From the NCBI RefSeq assembly GCF_002709775.1, contig NZ_PAQR01000005.1:29453-93452 (forward strand): 64,000 bases of DNA, read 5' to 3'. This document shows, in pieces, positions 7,993 through 16,934 of the stretch (positions within the stretch are counted from its first letter, which is position 1; the number at the start of each line of letters is the position of its first letter). The translations under genes and the position numbers were made by a program. Below the pieces are notes generated by a model that was not told the DNA's origin, did not search any database, and saw only the letters and a program-made list of their open reading frames with translations. Origin of the DNA: Thalassospira sp. (lineage in GTDB: Bacteria > Pseudomonadota > Alphaproteobacteria > Rhodospirillales > Thalassospiraceae).

Positions 7993-9015
7993 ATGGGCTA
8001 TAAAATCGCCGTTGTCGGCGCGACCGGAAATGTCGGGCGCGAGATGCTCAACACCCTTGCCGAACGCAAATTCCCGGCAGACGAAATCTTTGCACTGGCC
8101 TCGTCGAAATCAATCGGCCGCACGGTTTCCTATGGCGAAGATGACGACCTGTCGGTGTCCGATGCCGCAACCTTTGATTTTTCCAAGGCCGACATTGCGC
8201 TGTTTTCTGCTGGTGGCGAAACCGCCAAGAAACTTGCCCCCAAGGCAGCCGCTGCTGGCTGTGTCGTGATCGACAATTCCAGCTACTGGCGTATGGAGCC
8301 GGGTGTGCCGTTGGTCGTGCCCGAAGTAAACCCCGAAGCGCTTTCGGGTTATGGCAAGAAAAACATCATTGCCAACCCGAACTGCTCGACCATCCAGATG
8401 GTGCTGGCCCTTAAGCCGCTCCATGACATGGCCGAAATCAAACGTATTGTCGTATCGACCTATCAGTCGGTATCGGGTGCCGGGCGTGCCGCCATGGACG
8501 AGCTGTTTAACCAGACGCGCGGCATCTATGTGAACGACCCGCCCAAGAAAGAAGAATTCACCAAGCAGATCGCCTTTAACGTCATCCCGCATATCGACAG
8601 CTTCATGGATGATGGCGCGACCCGCGAAGAATGGAAAATGACGGTCGAAACCCGCAAGATCCTTGCCCCGGAAATCGCCGTCCACGCAACCTGTGTCCGC
8701 GTTCCGGTCTTTGTCGGCCACGGCGAAGCGGTCAATATCGAGTTTGAAAAACCGATCACGGTTGAAGACGCTCGCAAGGCAATGAAGGACTTCCCGGGTG
8801 TTTCCGTCGTCGATTACCGTCAGGACGAAGGTTATGTCACCCCGCAGGAAGTCCAGGGCGAAGACAATGTCTTTGTCTCGCGCGTGCGCAAGGACCCGAC
8901 GGTCGAGAACGGCCTGTCGCTTTGGTGCGTTGGCGATAACCTGCGCAAGGGTGCCGCACTCAATGCCGTGCAGATCGCCGAAAAACTCATCGCCGATTTC
9001 CTGCCGAAGAAATAA
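7993..9015 (+). CDS. asd: Aspartate-semialdehyde dehydrogenase
   Basis: Reduces aspartyl phosphate to aspartate semialdehyde with NADPH, the branch point for lysine, threonine, methionine and diaminopimelate. The 340-residue length is typical. It shows the nucleotide-binding GATGNVGREML at residues 10-20, FSAGG, the catalytic Cys131 in NPNCSTIQ, and the substrate-binding RVPVFVGHGEAV. ATG 7993 follows AAGAGGCACC; the frame stays open upstream but without coding character. A terminator follows, so it is probably monocistronic. Confidence 0.97.
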   Translation: MGYKIAVVGATGNVGREMLNTLAERKFPADEIFALASSKSIGRTVSYGEDDDLSVSDAATFDFSKADIALFSAGGETAKKLAPKAAAAGCVVIDNSSYWRMEPGVPLVVPEVNPEALSGYGKKNIIANPNCSTIQMVLALKPLHDMAEIKRIVVSTYQSVSGAGRAAMDELFNQTRGIYVNDPPKKEEFTKQIAFNVIPHIDSFMDDGATREEWKMTVETRKILAPEIAVHATCVRVPVFVGHGEAVNIEFEKPITVEDARKAMKDFPGVSVVDYRQDEGYVTPQEVQGEDNVFVSRVRKDPTVENGLSLWCVGDNLRKGAALNAVQIAEKLIADFLPKK

Positions 9016-9050
9016 GCGATCATTTGATCCCTTCATCGATTTGAAACCAG

Positions 9051-9078
9051 AACCCGCCCATCATTGGGCGGGTTTTGT
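9051..9078 (+). terminator. Terminator of asd
   Basis: AACCCGCCCA (9051-9060) pairs perfectly with TGGGCGGGTT (9065-9074) around TCAT and continues into TTTG. Confidence 0.85.
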
Positions 9079-9207
9079 CGTTCCGTATCCCGGCAAGATG
9101 CTGGTCAGACGCAGCAAAAGGCGCTAGGGAAAAAGAACACGACATTTCAAAAGCAAAAAACACCCGGCGTCCTTGCGGCGGCGGATCAAAAAAATCTGGG
9201 GAATCGG

Positions 9208-10158
9208 ATGGTCAAACGCACACGTAAGGAAGCGGCCCGCCTGGATGAAGCAGCCCGTGCTGGCTGGCTTTATTATTGTGCTGGCAATACGCAGGATGAA
9301 ATCGCCCACAAGCTTGGCGTGTCGCGCCCAACCGCACAGCGTCTGGTGTCAGCCGCAGTCAGCGAAGGGCTGGTAAAGGTTCGCCTCGATCATCCGATTG
9401 CCCATTGCATGGAACTGGGCAAGGCGATCTGCGAAACATACGGCATTGCCAGTTGCGATGTGGTCCCGACCGATCCTGCTGCCCCCGATGCAATGTTTGG
9501 TATGGCGCAGGCAGCCGCCAACTATCTTGAACGTGCGCTGCATTCAACCGACCCGCAAATCATCGCACTCGGTACGGGTCGTGCCATGCGTGCCATGGTC
9601 GATGAGATCGGGCGCATTGATGCCCATCATCACAAGATCGTCTCGCTGGTGGGTACAATTGCCCATGATGGCGCCGCCAGTTTCTATGACGCGGTCACCG
9701 ACCTTGCCGATCGCACGCGTGCGCCGCACTATCCGCTGCCGATCCCGGTCATCATTGCCGATCCGCAAATGCGCGAACGCATGCAAAATCAGCCGCCGAT
9801 GGACAATATTCTCAAGCTCGCGCGTGAGGCCGATATCCGCTTTATCGGGGTTGGGCATCTTGGCGATGATGCACCGCTTCATATTGATGGCTTTATCTCG
9901 AAAGACGAACTGGTCTCGCTGCGCGACAGCGGCGGCATTGGCGAGGTGATCAGTTGGTCCTTTGATCAGGACGGCAATATCCTTGATCATCCGGTCAACC
10001 ATTGTGTCACCAGCGCACCTGCGCTGCAGCCCGCAACCAACACCATTGCAGTCGCCAAGGGCGCAAAAAAGGTCGCAGCGATTCGGGGTGCGATGCGCGG
10101 TAAACTGATTTCAACTCTCATTACCGATGAAGCCACTGCCGAAAGTTTGCTGCGCTAG
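9208..10158 (+). CDS. SorC-family transcriptional regulator of the polyol operon
   Basis: A 316-residue SorC/DeoR-type regulator. An N-terminal helix-turn-helix (AGNTQDEIAHKLGVSRPTAQ, about 22-41) is followed by the SorC sugar-binding domain with its IIALGTGRAMRAMV and IRFIGVGHLGDDAPL segments. ATG 9208 is chosen over upstream in-frame codons because TGGGGA lies six bases before it. Such regulators bind a phosphorylated or free sugar or polyol and control the adjacent transport genes; here the binding-protein gene starts 198 bases downstream. The organisation resembles smoR-smoSEFGK of Rhodobacter. Whether it activates or represses cannot be read from the sequence. Confidence 0.92.
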   Translation: MVKRTRKEAARLDEAARAGWLYYCAGNTQDEIAHKLGVSRPTAQRLVSAAVSEGLVKVRLDHPIAHCMELGKAICETYGIASCDVVPTDPAAPDAMFGMAQAAANYLERALHSTDPQIIALGTGRAMRAMVDEIGRIDAHHHKIVSLVGTIAHDGAASFYDAVTDLADRTRAPHYPLPIPVIIADPQMRERMQNQPPMDNILKLAREADIRFIGVGHLGDDAPLHIDGFISKDELVSLRDSGGIGEVISWSFDQDGNILDHPVNHCVTSAPALQPATNTIAVAKGAKKVAAIRGAMRGKLISTLITDEATAESLLR

Positions 10159-10204
10159 CACGTGGCGGTTTTGCACATGGTTCGAATACCTTTACGCCCT
10201 GACA

Positions 10205-10229
10205 GCCCCGCTGCCGGGGCGTTTCTTTG
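10205..10229 (+). terminator. Terminator of the SorC regulator gene
   Basis: GCCCCG (10205-10210) pairs with CGGGGC (10215-10220) around CTGC and is followed by GTTTCTTTG. It separates the regulator from the transporter genes. Confidence 0.7.
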
Positions 10230-10251
10230 TGCGCCGCAAAAACGATTTTGT

Positions 10252-10313
10252 TTGACAAGACATAGTGAAATTGAGTGAATGCTCATCACCTGAACAAATG
10301 ATCAACATGAGCA
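10252..10313 (+). promoter_or_regulatory. Promoter/operator region of the polyol transport operon
   Basis: A perfect TTGACA lies at 10252-10257, but the matching -10 element is poor (GTGAAT at 17 bases), as is common for activated promoters. Downstream are TGAACAAATGATCA (10291-10304), an imperfect palindrome of form TGAnCAnnTGnTCA that resembles SorC/DeoR-family operators, and TGCTCAT (10280-10286) with ATGAGCA (10307-10313), a perfect 7-base inverted pair flanking it. Confidence 0.5.
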
Positions 10314-10355
10314 GCCGAAGTTGCTCAGCGGGTAAATAGTCCTTTGGGAGGAAAT

Positions 10356-11666
10356 ATGAAACGCGTAATGGGAGCAGCGCTGTGTGCGTTGCTGGCTGGC
10401 GGTATCGCACACGCCAATGCCGAAACGAAACTGACCATCGCAACCGTCAACAACGGTGACATGATCCGCATGCAGAAGCTGACGGATGATTTCACCTCCA
10501 AGAACCCCGACATTTCCCTTGAGTGGGTTACGCTCGAGGAAAACACCCTGCGTCAGCGCGTCACCACCGACATCGCCACCAAGGGCGGTCAGTATGACGT
10601 CATGACCATCGGCACCTACGAAGTTCCGATTTGGGCTGAAAAAGGCTGGCTCGCACCGCTTGATAATCTTGGTTCCGACTATGACGTCGATGACCTGATG
10701 CCCGCGATCCGCTCCGCTGTTTCGAACGATGGCAATCTTTATGCTGCACCGTTCTACGGCGAAAGCTCGATGATGATGTACCGCACCGACCTGTTCGAAG
10801 AAGCGGGCATTGAAATCAACGGTCGCCTGACCTGGGACCAGACCCTTGAGATCGCCAAGAAACTCCACAAGCCTGACGAAGGCGTGTACGGCATCTGCCT
10901 GCGCGGCAAGGCCGGCTGGGGTGAGAACATGGCGCTGATCTCGACCATGGGCAACGCCTATGGCGCACGCTGGTTCGACGAAGAATGGAAACCGACCTTC
11001 GATGGCGACGCATGGAAAGATGCGCTCGAGATGTATACCAACATCCTTGGTAACTACGGTCCTCCGGGCGCGACTTCGAACGGATTTAACGAAAACCTTT
11101 CGCTGTTCAACTCCGGCAAATGCGGCATGTGGATTGACGCCACCGTTGCAGCATCCTTTGTCACCAACCCGAAAGAATCCAAAGTTGCAGACAAGGTCGG
11201 CTTCACCGAAGCACCGTGCGCTGTAACCTGCACCGGTGCCAACTGGCTCTGGGCTTGGAACCTTGGCATTCCGATGGGCTCGCAGAAAGTAGAAGCCGCA
11301 CAGAAGTTCATCTCTTGGGCAACTTCGAAAGCTTATCTGGAACTCGTTGCTTCCAAGGAAGGCTGGGCAAACGTACCGCCGGGCACCCGTATGTCGCTTT
11401 ATGAAAACCCGAAATATCTCGAAGCGGCACCGTTCGCAGACGAGACCCTTCTGGCGATCGACAGCGCAGACCCGATCAACTCGACCCTGGAACCGAAGCC
11501 TTATGTTGGCGTTCAGTTCGCTGCAATCCCTGAATTCCAGGGCATCGGCACCACGGTTGGTCAGCAGTTCTCCGCAGCCCTTGCCGGTCAGATGAGCGTT
11601 GAGCAGGCCCTGTCGGCTGCACAATCCTCCACCGATCGCACCATGCGCAAGGCTGGTTACTACTGA
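10356..11666 (+). CDS. smoE: Polyol ABC transporter periplasmic binding protein (SmoE/MtlE type)
   Basis: Family 1 extracellular solute-binding protein of 436 residues. The signal peptide is clear (MKRVMGAALCALLAGGIAHANA, cleavage after about residue 22), so the mature protein is periplasmic. ATG 10356 follows GGGAGGAA; an in-frame start 12 bases earlier lacks such a site. The following genes encode two permeases, the ATPase and a polyol dehydrogenase, and a SorC regulator precedes it, which together point to sorbitol, mannitol or a related polyol as ligand. The symbol is by analogy with the Rhodobacter smo system; the exact substrate is not shown by the sequence. Confidence 0.9.
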   Translation: MKRVMGAALCALLAGGIAHANAETKLTIATVNNGDMIRMQKLTDDFTSKNPDISLEWVTLEENTLRQRVTTDIATKGGQYDVMTIGTYEVPIWAEKGWLAPLDNLGSDYDVDDLMPAIRSAVSNDGNLYAAPFYGESSMMMYRTDLFEEAGIEINGRLTWDQTLEIAKKLHKPDEGVYGICLRGKAGWGENMALISTMGNAYGARWFDEEWKPTFDGDAWKDALEMYTNILGNYGPPGATSNGFNENLSLFNSGKCGMWIDATVAASFVTNPKESKVADKVGFTEAPCAVTCTGANWLWAWNLGIPMGSQKVEAAQKFISWATSKAYLELVASKEGWANVPPGTRMSLYENPKYLEAAPFADETLLAIDSADPINSTLEPKPYVGVQFAAIPEFQGIGTTVGQQFSAALAGQMSVEQALSAAQSSTDRTMRKAGYY

Positions 11667-11675
11667 TACACTTCC

Positions 11676-11713
11676 CAGACCGGAATTCTTTACCTGATTG
11701 GAATTCCGGTCTG
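11676..11713 (+). repeat. 13-bp perfect hairpin between binding-protein and permease genes
   Basis: CAGACCGGAATTC (11676-11688) pairs perfectly with GAATTCCGGTCTG (11701-11713) around a 12-base loop. No U-tract follows, so it is more likely an mRNA-stabilising or attenuating element than a full terminator. It would raise binding-protein levels above those of the membrane parts. Confidence 0.75.
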
Positions 11714-11814
11714 CACCTCCTTAACCTGAGAGAAACTTGGGTGGTGGTTGCAAAACGCACCGCCCTTTTTTTCCCTTAAGGGCAAGGACAAAACGTAATT
11801 TCGGGGAGCACATC

Positions 11815-12687
11815 ATGTCGACACGGGCCTCGACCCTTACCGGGCGCATCATGTCCGCACCGTCGATCATCGTCCTGTTCTTGTGGATGGCCGTCCCGCT
11901 GGGCATGACGATTTACTTCTCCTTCCTGCGCTACAACCTGTTGTCGCCAGGTATGGAAGAGTGGATCGGAACACTTAACTACGAATTCTTCCTGACAGAT
12001 CCGGCATTCTTCGCGTCCCTCGCCAACACCCTGTTGCTGGTCGGATCTGTTCTGGTCATCACCGTGGTGGGTGGCATTCTGCTGGGCCTGATGCTTGATC
12101 AGCCGATCTTTGGCCGCGGCATCCTGCGCCTGCTGGTGATCGCACCGTTCTTCATCATGCCGACCGTGAACGCGCTGGTGTGGAAAAACCTTTTGATGGA
12201 TCCGGTGTCAGGCATGTTTGCCTGGATCGCAAGCCTGTTTGGCCTGCCCGCGATCGACTGGTTTACCAATGCACCGCTGACCTCGATCATCATCATGGTG
12301 TCCTGGCAATGGTTGCCCTTTGCTGTGCTCATCCTTCTGACCGCGCTGCAGTCGCTTGACCGCGATCAGAAAGAAGCCGCCCAGATGGACGGTGCCGGGC
12401 CGATCTCGATCTTCTTCTATATCACCTTGCCGCACCTGAGCCGTGCGATCACGGTGGTTGTCCTGATCGAAACCATTTTCCTGCTGACCGTCTTTGCCGA
12501 AATCTTTGTCACCACTGGTGGTGGCCCGGGTCTGGCAACGACCAACATCGCCTTCCTCGTCTATACGCAGGCGCTGTTGCAGTTCGATGTGGGTGGTGCT
12601 TCTGCTGGCGGCATTGTTGCGGTCATTCTGGCCAATATCGTGGCGATCTTCCTGATCCGCCTTATCGGCAAGAACCTGGATAATTAG
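11815..12687 (+). CDS. smoF: Polyol ABC transporter permease 1 (SmoF/MtlF type)
   Basis: A 290-residue inner-membrane permease of the MalF-like group with six predicted transmembrane segments; the first follows a short cytoplasmic N-terminus (about residues 15-37). The coupling loop EAAQMDGAGPISIFFYITLP near residue 185-205 is the EAA motif that contacts the ATPase. ATG 11815 is preceded by GGGGAG. The companion permease starts 10 bases downstream. The substrate is inferred from the operon. Confidence 0.93.
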   Translation: MSTRASTLTGRIMSAPSIIVLFLWMAVPLGMTIYFSFLRYNLLSPGMEEWIGTLNYEFFLTDPAFFASLANTLLLVGSVLVITVVGGILLGLMLDQPIFGRGILRLLVIAPFFIMPTVNALVWKNLLMDPVSGMFAWIASLFGLPAIDWFTNAPLTSIIIMVSWQWLPFAVLILLTALQSLDRDQKEAAQMDGAGPISIFFYITLPHLSRAITVVVLIETIFLLTVFAEIFVTTGGGPGLATTNIAFLVYTQALLQFDVGGASAGGIVAVILANIVAIFLIRLIGKNLDN

Positions 12688-12697
12688 GGGCCACGAC

Positions 12698-13528
12698 ATG
12701 GAAAAAAAACAAACACCCCTTGGCTATGTCAGCTTCTCGGTCTTTGCGTGGATTGTGGGTCTTCTGATCTTCTTCCCGATCTTCTGGATGGTGCTGACCA
12801 GCTTTAAGAGCGAACTCGAAGCGGTTTCCATCCCGCCGAGCTTCATCTCCTTTGACTGGACGCTCGAAAACTATGCCGAGGTCCAGGAACGCTCGAACTA
12901 TTTCAAGTTCGCCATGAACTCGGTGATCCTCGCGGTCGGTTCAACCCTTGTCGGTCTGGTCTTTGCGGTCACCTGTGCCTGGGCGATGGCGTTTAATCCG
13001 ACCAAGCGGACCAAGGATGCGCTGCTCTGGATGCTCTCGACCAAGATGATGCCGCCGGTCGGCGTTCTGGTCCCGATCTATCTGATGTTCCGCGATTGGG
13101 GACTGCTTGATACCCGCTTTGGTCTGATCATGGTTCTGTTCCTCATGAACCTGCCGATCATGGTCTGGATGCTCTACACCTACTTCAAGGAAATCCCGAC
13201 CGACATTCTCGAAGCGGCCCGCATGGATGGCGCAACCCTGCCCAAGGAAATCATCTTTGTGCTGTTGCCCATGGCGGTTCCGGGCATTGCATCGACCATG
13301 CTGCTCAATGTGATCCTGGCATGGAACGAAGCCTTCTGGACGCTCAACCTGACAACGTCTGATGCAGCCCCGCTGACAGCTTTCATCGCCTCCTATTCAA
13401 GCCCCGAGGGCCTGTTCTGGGCGAAGCTTTCAGCCGCATCGACGCTCGCGGTTGCTCCAATTCTCGTGATTGGCTGGTTCTCTCAGAAACAGCTGGTTCG
13501 TGGTCTGACATTCGGCGCGGTCAAGTAA
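12698..13528 (+). CDS. smoG: Polyol ABC transporter permease 2 (SmoG/MtlG type)
   Basis: A 276-residue MalG-like permease with about six transmembrane helices and the EAA coupling motif (DILEAARMDGATLPKEIIFVLLPMAVPG, about 166-193). It begins 10 bases after smoF and ends 38 bases before the ATPase gene. It should pair with SmoF to form the translocation channel. Confidence 0.93.
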   Translation: MEKKQTPLGYVSFSVFAWIVGLLIFFPIFWMVLTSFKSELEAVSIPPSFISFDWTLENYAEVQERSNYFKFAMNSVILAVGSTLVGLVFAVTCAWAMAFNPTKRTKDALLWMLSTKMMPPVGVLVPIYLMFRDWGLLDTRFGLIMVLFLMNLPIMVWMLYTYFKEIPTDILEAARMDGATLPKEIIFVLLPMAVPGIASTMLLNVILAWNEAFWTLNLTTSDAAPLTAFIASYSSPEGLFWAKLSAASTLAVAPILVIGWFSQKQLVRGLTFGAVK

Positions 13529-13566
13529 CCGCAGCCTGATAGAAATCTGGAAGAAGGAACACCAAA

Positions 13567-14574
13567 ATGGGTGCTATCCGACTGGAGAAAGTCAAGAAAA
13601 CCTTCGGCACACTGGACGTCATTCCCGGTGTCGATCTTGATATCAATGACGGCGAGTTCGTTGTCTTTGTCGGCCCGTCGGGCTGTGGCAAATCAACGCT
13701 TCTGCGATTGATTGCAGGCCTCGAAGACGTCACCGACGGCAAAATCCTGATTAACGGAACCGACGTCGCAAACGAGGCCCCGGCCAAACGCGGCCTGTCC
13801 ATGGTCTTTCAGTCCTATGCGCTCTATCCGCATATGACGGTCTATAACAACATTGCCTTCGGCCTGAAAATGGCCGGCGAAAGCAAGGAAGTTATCGAAG
13901 AGAAAGTCCAGTCTGCGGCCAAGATCCTGAACCTGACCGACTATCTCGAACGCCGCCCAAGCGCGCTTTCAGGTGGTCAGCGTCAGCGTGTCGCAATCGG
14001 TCGTGCGATTGTCCGCAATCCGGCTGCCTTCCTGTTTGACGAACCGCTTTCCAACCTTGATGCGGCCCTTCGTGTGAATATGCGGCTTGAAATCACCGGT
14101 CTGCATCAGGAACTCAAAACCACCATGATCTACGTGACCCACGATCAGGTCGAAGCCATGACCATGGCCGACAAGATTGTGGTTCTTCAGGCTGGCCGCG
14201 TTGAGCAGGTCGGCAAACCGATGGACCTTTATAACAGCCCGGCAAACAAGTTTGTCGCGGGCTTCATCGGGTCACCGAAAATGAACTTCCTGGGCGGGGA
14301 GCTTGCACAAAAACACAGCTGCCACGAAATCGGCATTCGCCCGGAACATGTCGCCGTTAGCACGGAAAACGGGGAAATCCCCGCAACGGTCAAAATCGCC
14401 GAGCATCTCGGTGCAGAAACCTATCTGCATGTCGAGGCCGACGGTTATGGCCCGATGACAGTCCGTGCGACCGGCGAAGTTCCGCTGGGCGAACATGACA
14501 AAATTTTCCTGACCCCGGAACAGGATCGCATCCATCGCTTTGATGCCCACGGGCTGGCTTTGGGCAATTCCTGA
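13567..14574 (+). CDS. smoK: Polyol ABC transporter ATP-binding protein (SmoK/MalK type)
   Basis: A 335-residue ATPase of the MalK/UgpC type. Walker A is GPSGCGKST (about 37-45), the Q-loop lies in [14 protein letters not shown], the signature is LSGGQRQR, Walker B is [12 protein letters not shown] and the switch His is in VTHDQ. A C-terminal TOBE-like regulatory domain follows (from about 235). It powers the two permeases encoded just upstream. GAAGGAACACC precedes the ATG. Confidence 0.95.
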   Translation: MGAIRLEKVKKTFGTLDVIPGVDLDINDGEFVVFVGPSGCGKSTLLRLIAGLEDVTDGKILINGTDVANEAPAKRGLSMVFQSYALYPHMTVYNNIAFGLKMAGESKEVIEEKVQSAAKILNLTDYLERRPSALSGGQRQRVAIGRAIVRNPAAFLFDEPLSNLDAALRVNMRLEITGLHQELKTTMIYVTHDQVEAMTMADKIVVLQAGRVEQVGKPMDLYNSPANKFVAGFIGSPKMNFLGGELAQKHSCHEIGIRPEHVAVSTENGEIPATVKIAEHLGAETYLHVEADGYGPMTVRATGEVPLGEHDKIFLTPEQDRIHRFDAHGLALGNS

Positions 14575-14652
14575 TACGTGCATGAACCGGATCGCAATGT
14601 CCCACACGCATTACGGTCCCGTCTTACCAACCAAGTTAATTGTGAGTCCAAA

Positions 14653-15423
14653 ATGTACCTGAAAAAGTTCGACCTTACCGGCCGTCGGGCCTATGTCACC
14701 GGCGGCGGTCGCGCCATCGGCCTTTCCTGCTGCGAAGCCCTCGCCGAAGCAGGCGCACATGTCATCATCGGCGACATCAGTGACGGCGTTGCCGAAGAAG
14801 GCCGCGATTACCTGAAATCCAAAGGCTATTCGGCTGACATCGACATCATGGATGTCACCAACACCGATCAGGTCCGCGACAGCGCCGAAAAGATGGCCAA
14901 ACAGGGCGGCGTTGATATTCTTGTCAACAATGCCGGTATCGCACGCTCCGAAACGCCGGCCGAAACCGTGACCGACGAACATTGGCTCAATGTCATTGAT
15001 GTCAACCTCAACGGCACCTTCTGGTGCTGCCGTGAATTCGGCAAGCAGATGCTGGCCAAGAAAAATGGCGTCATCGTCAATGTCGGTTCCATGTCGGGCT
15101 TCATCGTGAACAAGCCGCAGGAGCAGGCCTATTACAACGCGTCCAAGGCCGCCGTGCATCACCTGACCAAATCGCTTGCCGCCGAGTGGGGCGCACGTGG
15201 TGTCCGCGTCAATGCGGTTGCACCGACCTATATCGCAACCCCGCTTAACGAGTTCGTGAAATCCAAGCCGGAAATGTATGACGCCTGGATCAATGGCACC
15301 CCGATGGCCCGTCTGGGCCTGACCGAAGAAATCGGTTCGGTCGTGCTGTTCCTTGCGTCAGACGCTTCCAGCTTGATGACCGGGTCCATCGTTCTGGCAG
15401 ATGGGGGTTACACCTGCTGGTAA
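14653..15423 (+). CDS. Short-chain dehydrogenase, probable polyol (arabitol/threitol/galactitol-type) dehydrogenase
   Basis: A classical SDR of 256 residues that should oxidise the imported polyol with NAD in the cytoplasm. Visible are the dinucleotide loop TGGGRAIG (about 16-23), DVTN, NNAGIA, Ser146/Ser148 in VGSMSG, Tyr161 and Lys165 of YNASK, and an ending in DGGYTCW like bacterial galactitol/sorbitol dehydrogenases. The cofactor loop has Ala where most SDRs have the second Gly (TGxxxGIG). ATG 14653 lacks a strong ribosome site, so expression may depend on translation of the upstream gene. The precise substrate cannot be read from the sequence. Confidence 0.88.
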   Translation: MYLKKFDLTGRRAYVTGGGRAIGLSCCEALAEAGAHVIIGDISDGVAEEGRDYLKSKGYSADIDIMDVTNTDQVRDSAEKMAKQGGVDILVNNAGIARSETPAETVTDEHWLNVIDVNLNGTFWCCREFGKQMLAKKNGVIVNVGSMSGFIVNKPQEQAYYNASKAAVHHLTKSLAAEWGARGVRVNAVAPTYIATPLNEFVKSKPEMYDAWINGTPMARLGLTEEIGSVVLFLASDASSLMTGSIVLADGGYTCW

Positions 15424-15489
15424 GGCCAGGTGCAACAATAATGACCACAATGTCCTGAAGCTTTTGTGGTCAGCCAGAATGACGGATAG

Positions 15490-15523
15490 ACGGGGCGCGG
15501 ATGTGGGACCTGCGCCCCGTTTA
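15490..15523 (+). terminator. Terminator of the polyol operon
   Basis: ACGGGGCGC (15490-15498) pairs perfectly with GCGCCCCGT (15512-15520) around a 13-base loop, followed by a weak TT-rich run. It reaches the stop codon of the convergent gene at 15521. Confidence 0.6.
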
Positions 15524-16759
15524 CCTTATCGCCACACTGGCGAGGTACTTGGAAAAATTGTTAGCGGGCATGACTTCGACCCCGTCCAGTCCCAAGAAAA
15601 CCGAAAGCCGCACAAGGTTTTCCATCAGCGGCCCGGCCACGTCCCCGGCCTTGGCATGGTCTTCCAGATGCGCACTTTGCACCCGAAGCCCCCCGGCCTG
15701 CCGATCCGATTTCAAATCGACCCGCGCAACAAATTCGCCATTTAACATGAACGGCAAAACGTAATAGCCGTATTCGCGTTTCTCGGCCGGCACATAAATC
15801 TCGATCCGATAGGTAAAACCGAATATCCGCTCCACCCGGTCACGTTCCCACATCACCGGGTCAAACGGCACCATCAGGCAAGTCGGCTTGGCGCGCGACC
15901 TCGGATTGACCTTCGGGCACAAATAGCCCGGCTGTTTCCAGCCTTCAACATCGGCCCGCAACAACCGGCCTTCTTCGACAAGGCGCACCAGACAGGCCTT
16001 GGTTTCATCGGTTGGCAGGCGGAAATATTTGCGCAGATCAATCTCGGCAGCCACCCCCATGGCGGCAATCCCCTGACAGATCAAATCACACATCGCGTCC
16101 TGCCGATCCCGGTCGGGTTCGTGGGCCGCATCGCAGATAATGCGATGGGGCAGATCATATTCGCGCTCGAAACTGCTGCGCCGTTTGCGCGCCATGACCT
16201 GACCGCTCCAGAACAGATATTCCATCGCGGTCTTGGTATTTGACCAACCCCACCATTTCTCGCTGCTACGGTCCTCTGTTTCCAGTGAACTGGCGGCAAC
16301 CGCCCCTTCACGATCAATATGGCGCAGGATGTTATCAATCAGATCAGGCTGCTCTCGCTGAACCCGTGCGATATTGCCCCAGGTCCCCAAGCCCTGCTCG
16401 GCATCGCGCATCCGCCAACGATAAAGATGATAATCCTCAACCGGGATCATCGATGCTTCATGCCCCCAATATTCAAACAGCTTGCGCTGCCGGGCATTCC
16501 CCCAGACCATTTCATCAAGCAATTTCGGGTCATAAACGCCCAACCGGGAAAAGATCGGCATGTAATGTGCGCGCGTCAGAACATTGACACTATCGACCTG
16601 CAACATGTTGGTCGCCCGGATGGTTTTCAAAATCCGGCGCTTGCTCACATCCCGGTCGGGATTGGCATCAAATCCCTGCCCGACAAGGGCAAGATTGCGC
16701 GCCTGTTTGGCGGAAATCGAAACGGCGGGCGATGGCATGGCGGCACTGTCAATTGGCAT
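15521..16759 (-). CDS. Winged-helix DNA glycosylase of the YcaQ/AlkX family (HTH_42)
   Basis: A 412-residue member of the family that includes YcaQ, which unhooks DNA interstrand crosslinks and removes N7-alkylguanines. The catalytic Gln-x-Asp motif is visible in LQVDSVNVLTRAHYMP (about residues 53-68), followed by the aromatic LFEYWGHEAS and several winged-helix segments. Length agrees with YcaQ (about 410). Starts at 16759 and 16738 are both ATG and neither has a good ribosome site. It is convergent with the polyol operon and divergent from the SLC13 gene. Confidence 0.85.
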   Translation of the reverse strand: MPIDSAAMPSPAVSISAKQARNLALVGQGFDANPDRDVSKRRILKTIRATNMLQVDSVNVLTRAHYMPIFSRLGVYDPKLLDEMVWGNARQRKLFEYWGHEASMIPVEDYHLYRWRMRDAEQGLGTWGNIARVQREQPDLIDNILRHIDREGAVAASSLETEDRSSEKWWGWSNTKTAMEYLFWSGQVMARKRRSSFEREYDLPHRIICDAAHEPDRDRQDAMCDLICQGIAAMGVAAEIDLRKYFRLPTDETKACLVRLVEEGRLLRADVEGWKQPGYLCPKVNPRSRAKPTCLMVPFDPVMWERDRVERIFGFTYRIEIYVPAEKREYGYYVLPFMLNGEFVARVDLKSDRQAGGLRVQSAHLEDHAKAGDVAGPLMENLVRLSVFLGLDGVEVMPANNFSKYLASVAIR

Positions 16760-16934
16760 TGGGGTACACTTGGAATGTCGAATAAAAACAGATGCATGCT
16801 AACACAGGCTCCTGACAATTCTGGCAGGATGATTTTGCGGTTCCCCCTGCTCGCGAACTTGACCGCACACAACGACGCTCATAGGCTCGAGACAGCATTT
16901 TACAAATGACGCCCCAACAAACAGGACAGCCCGA

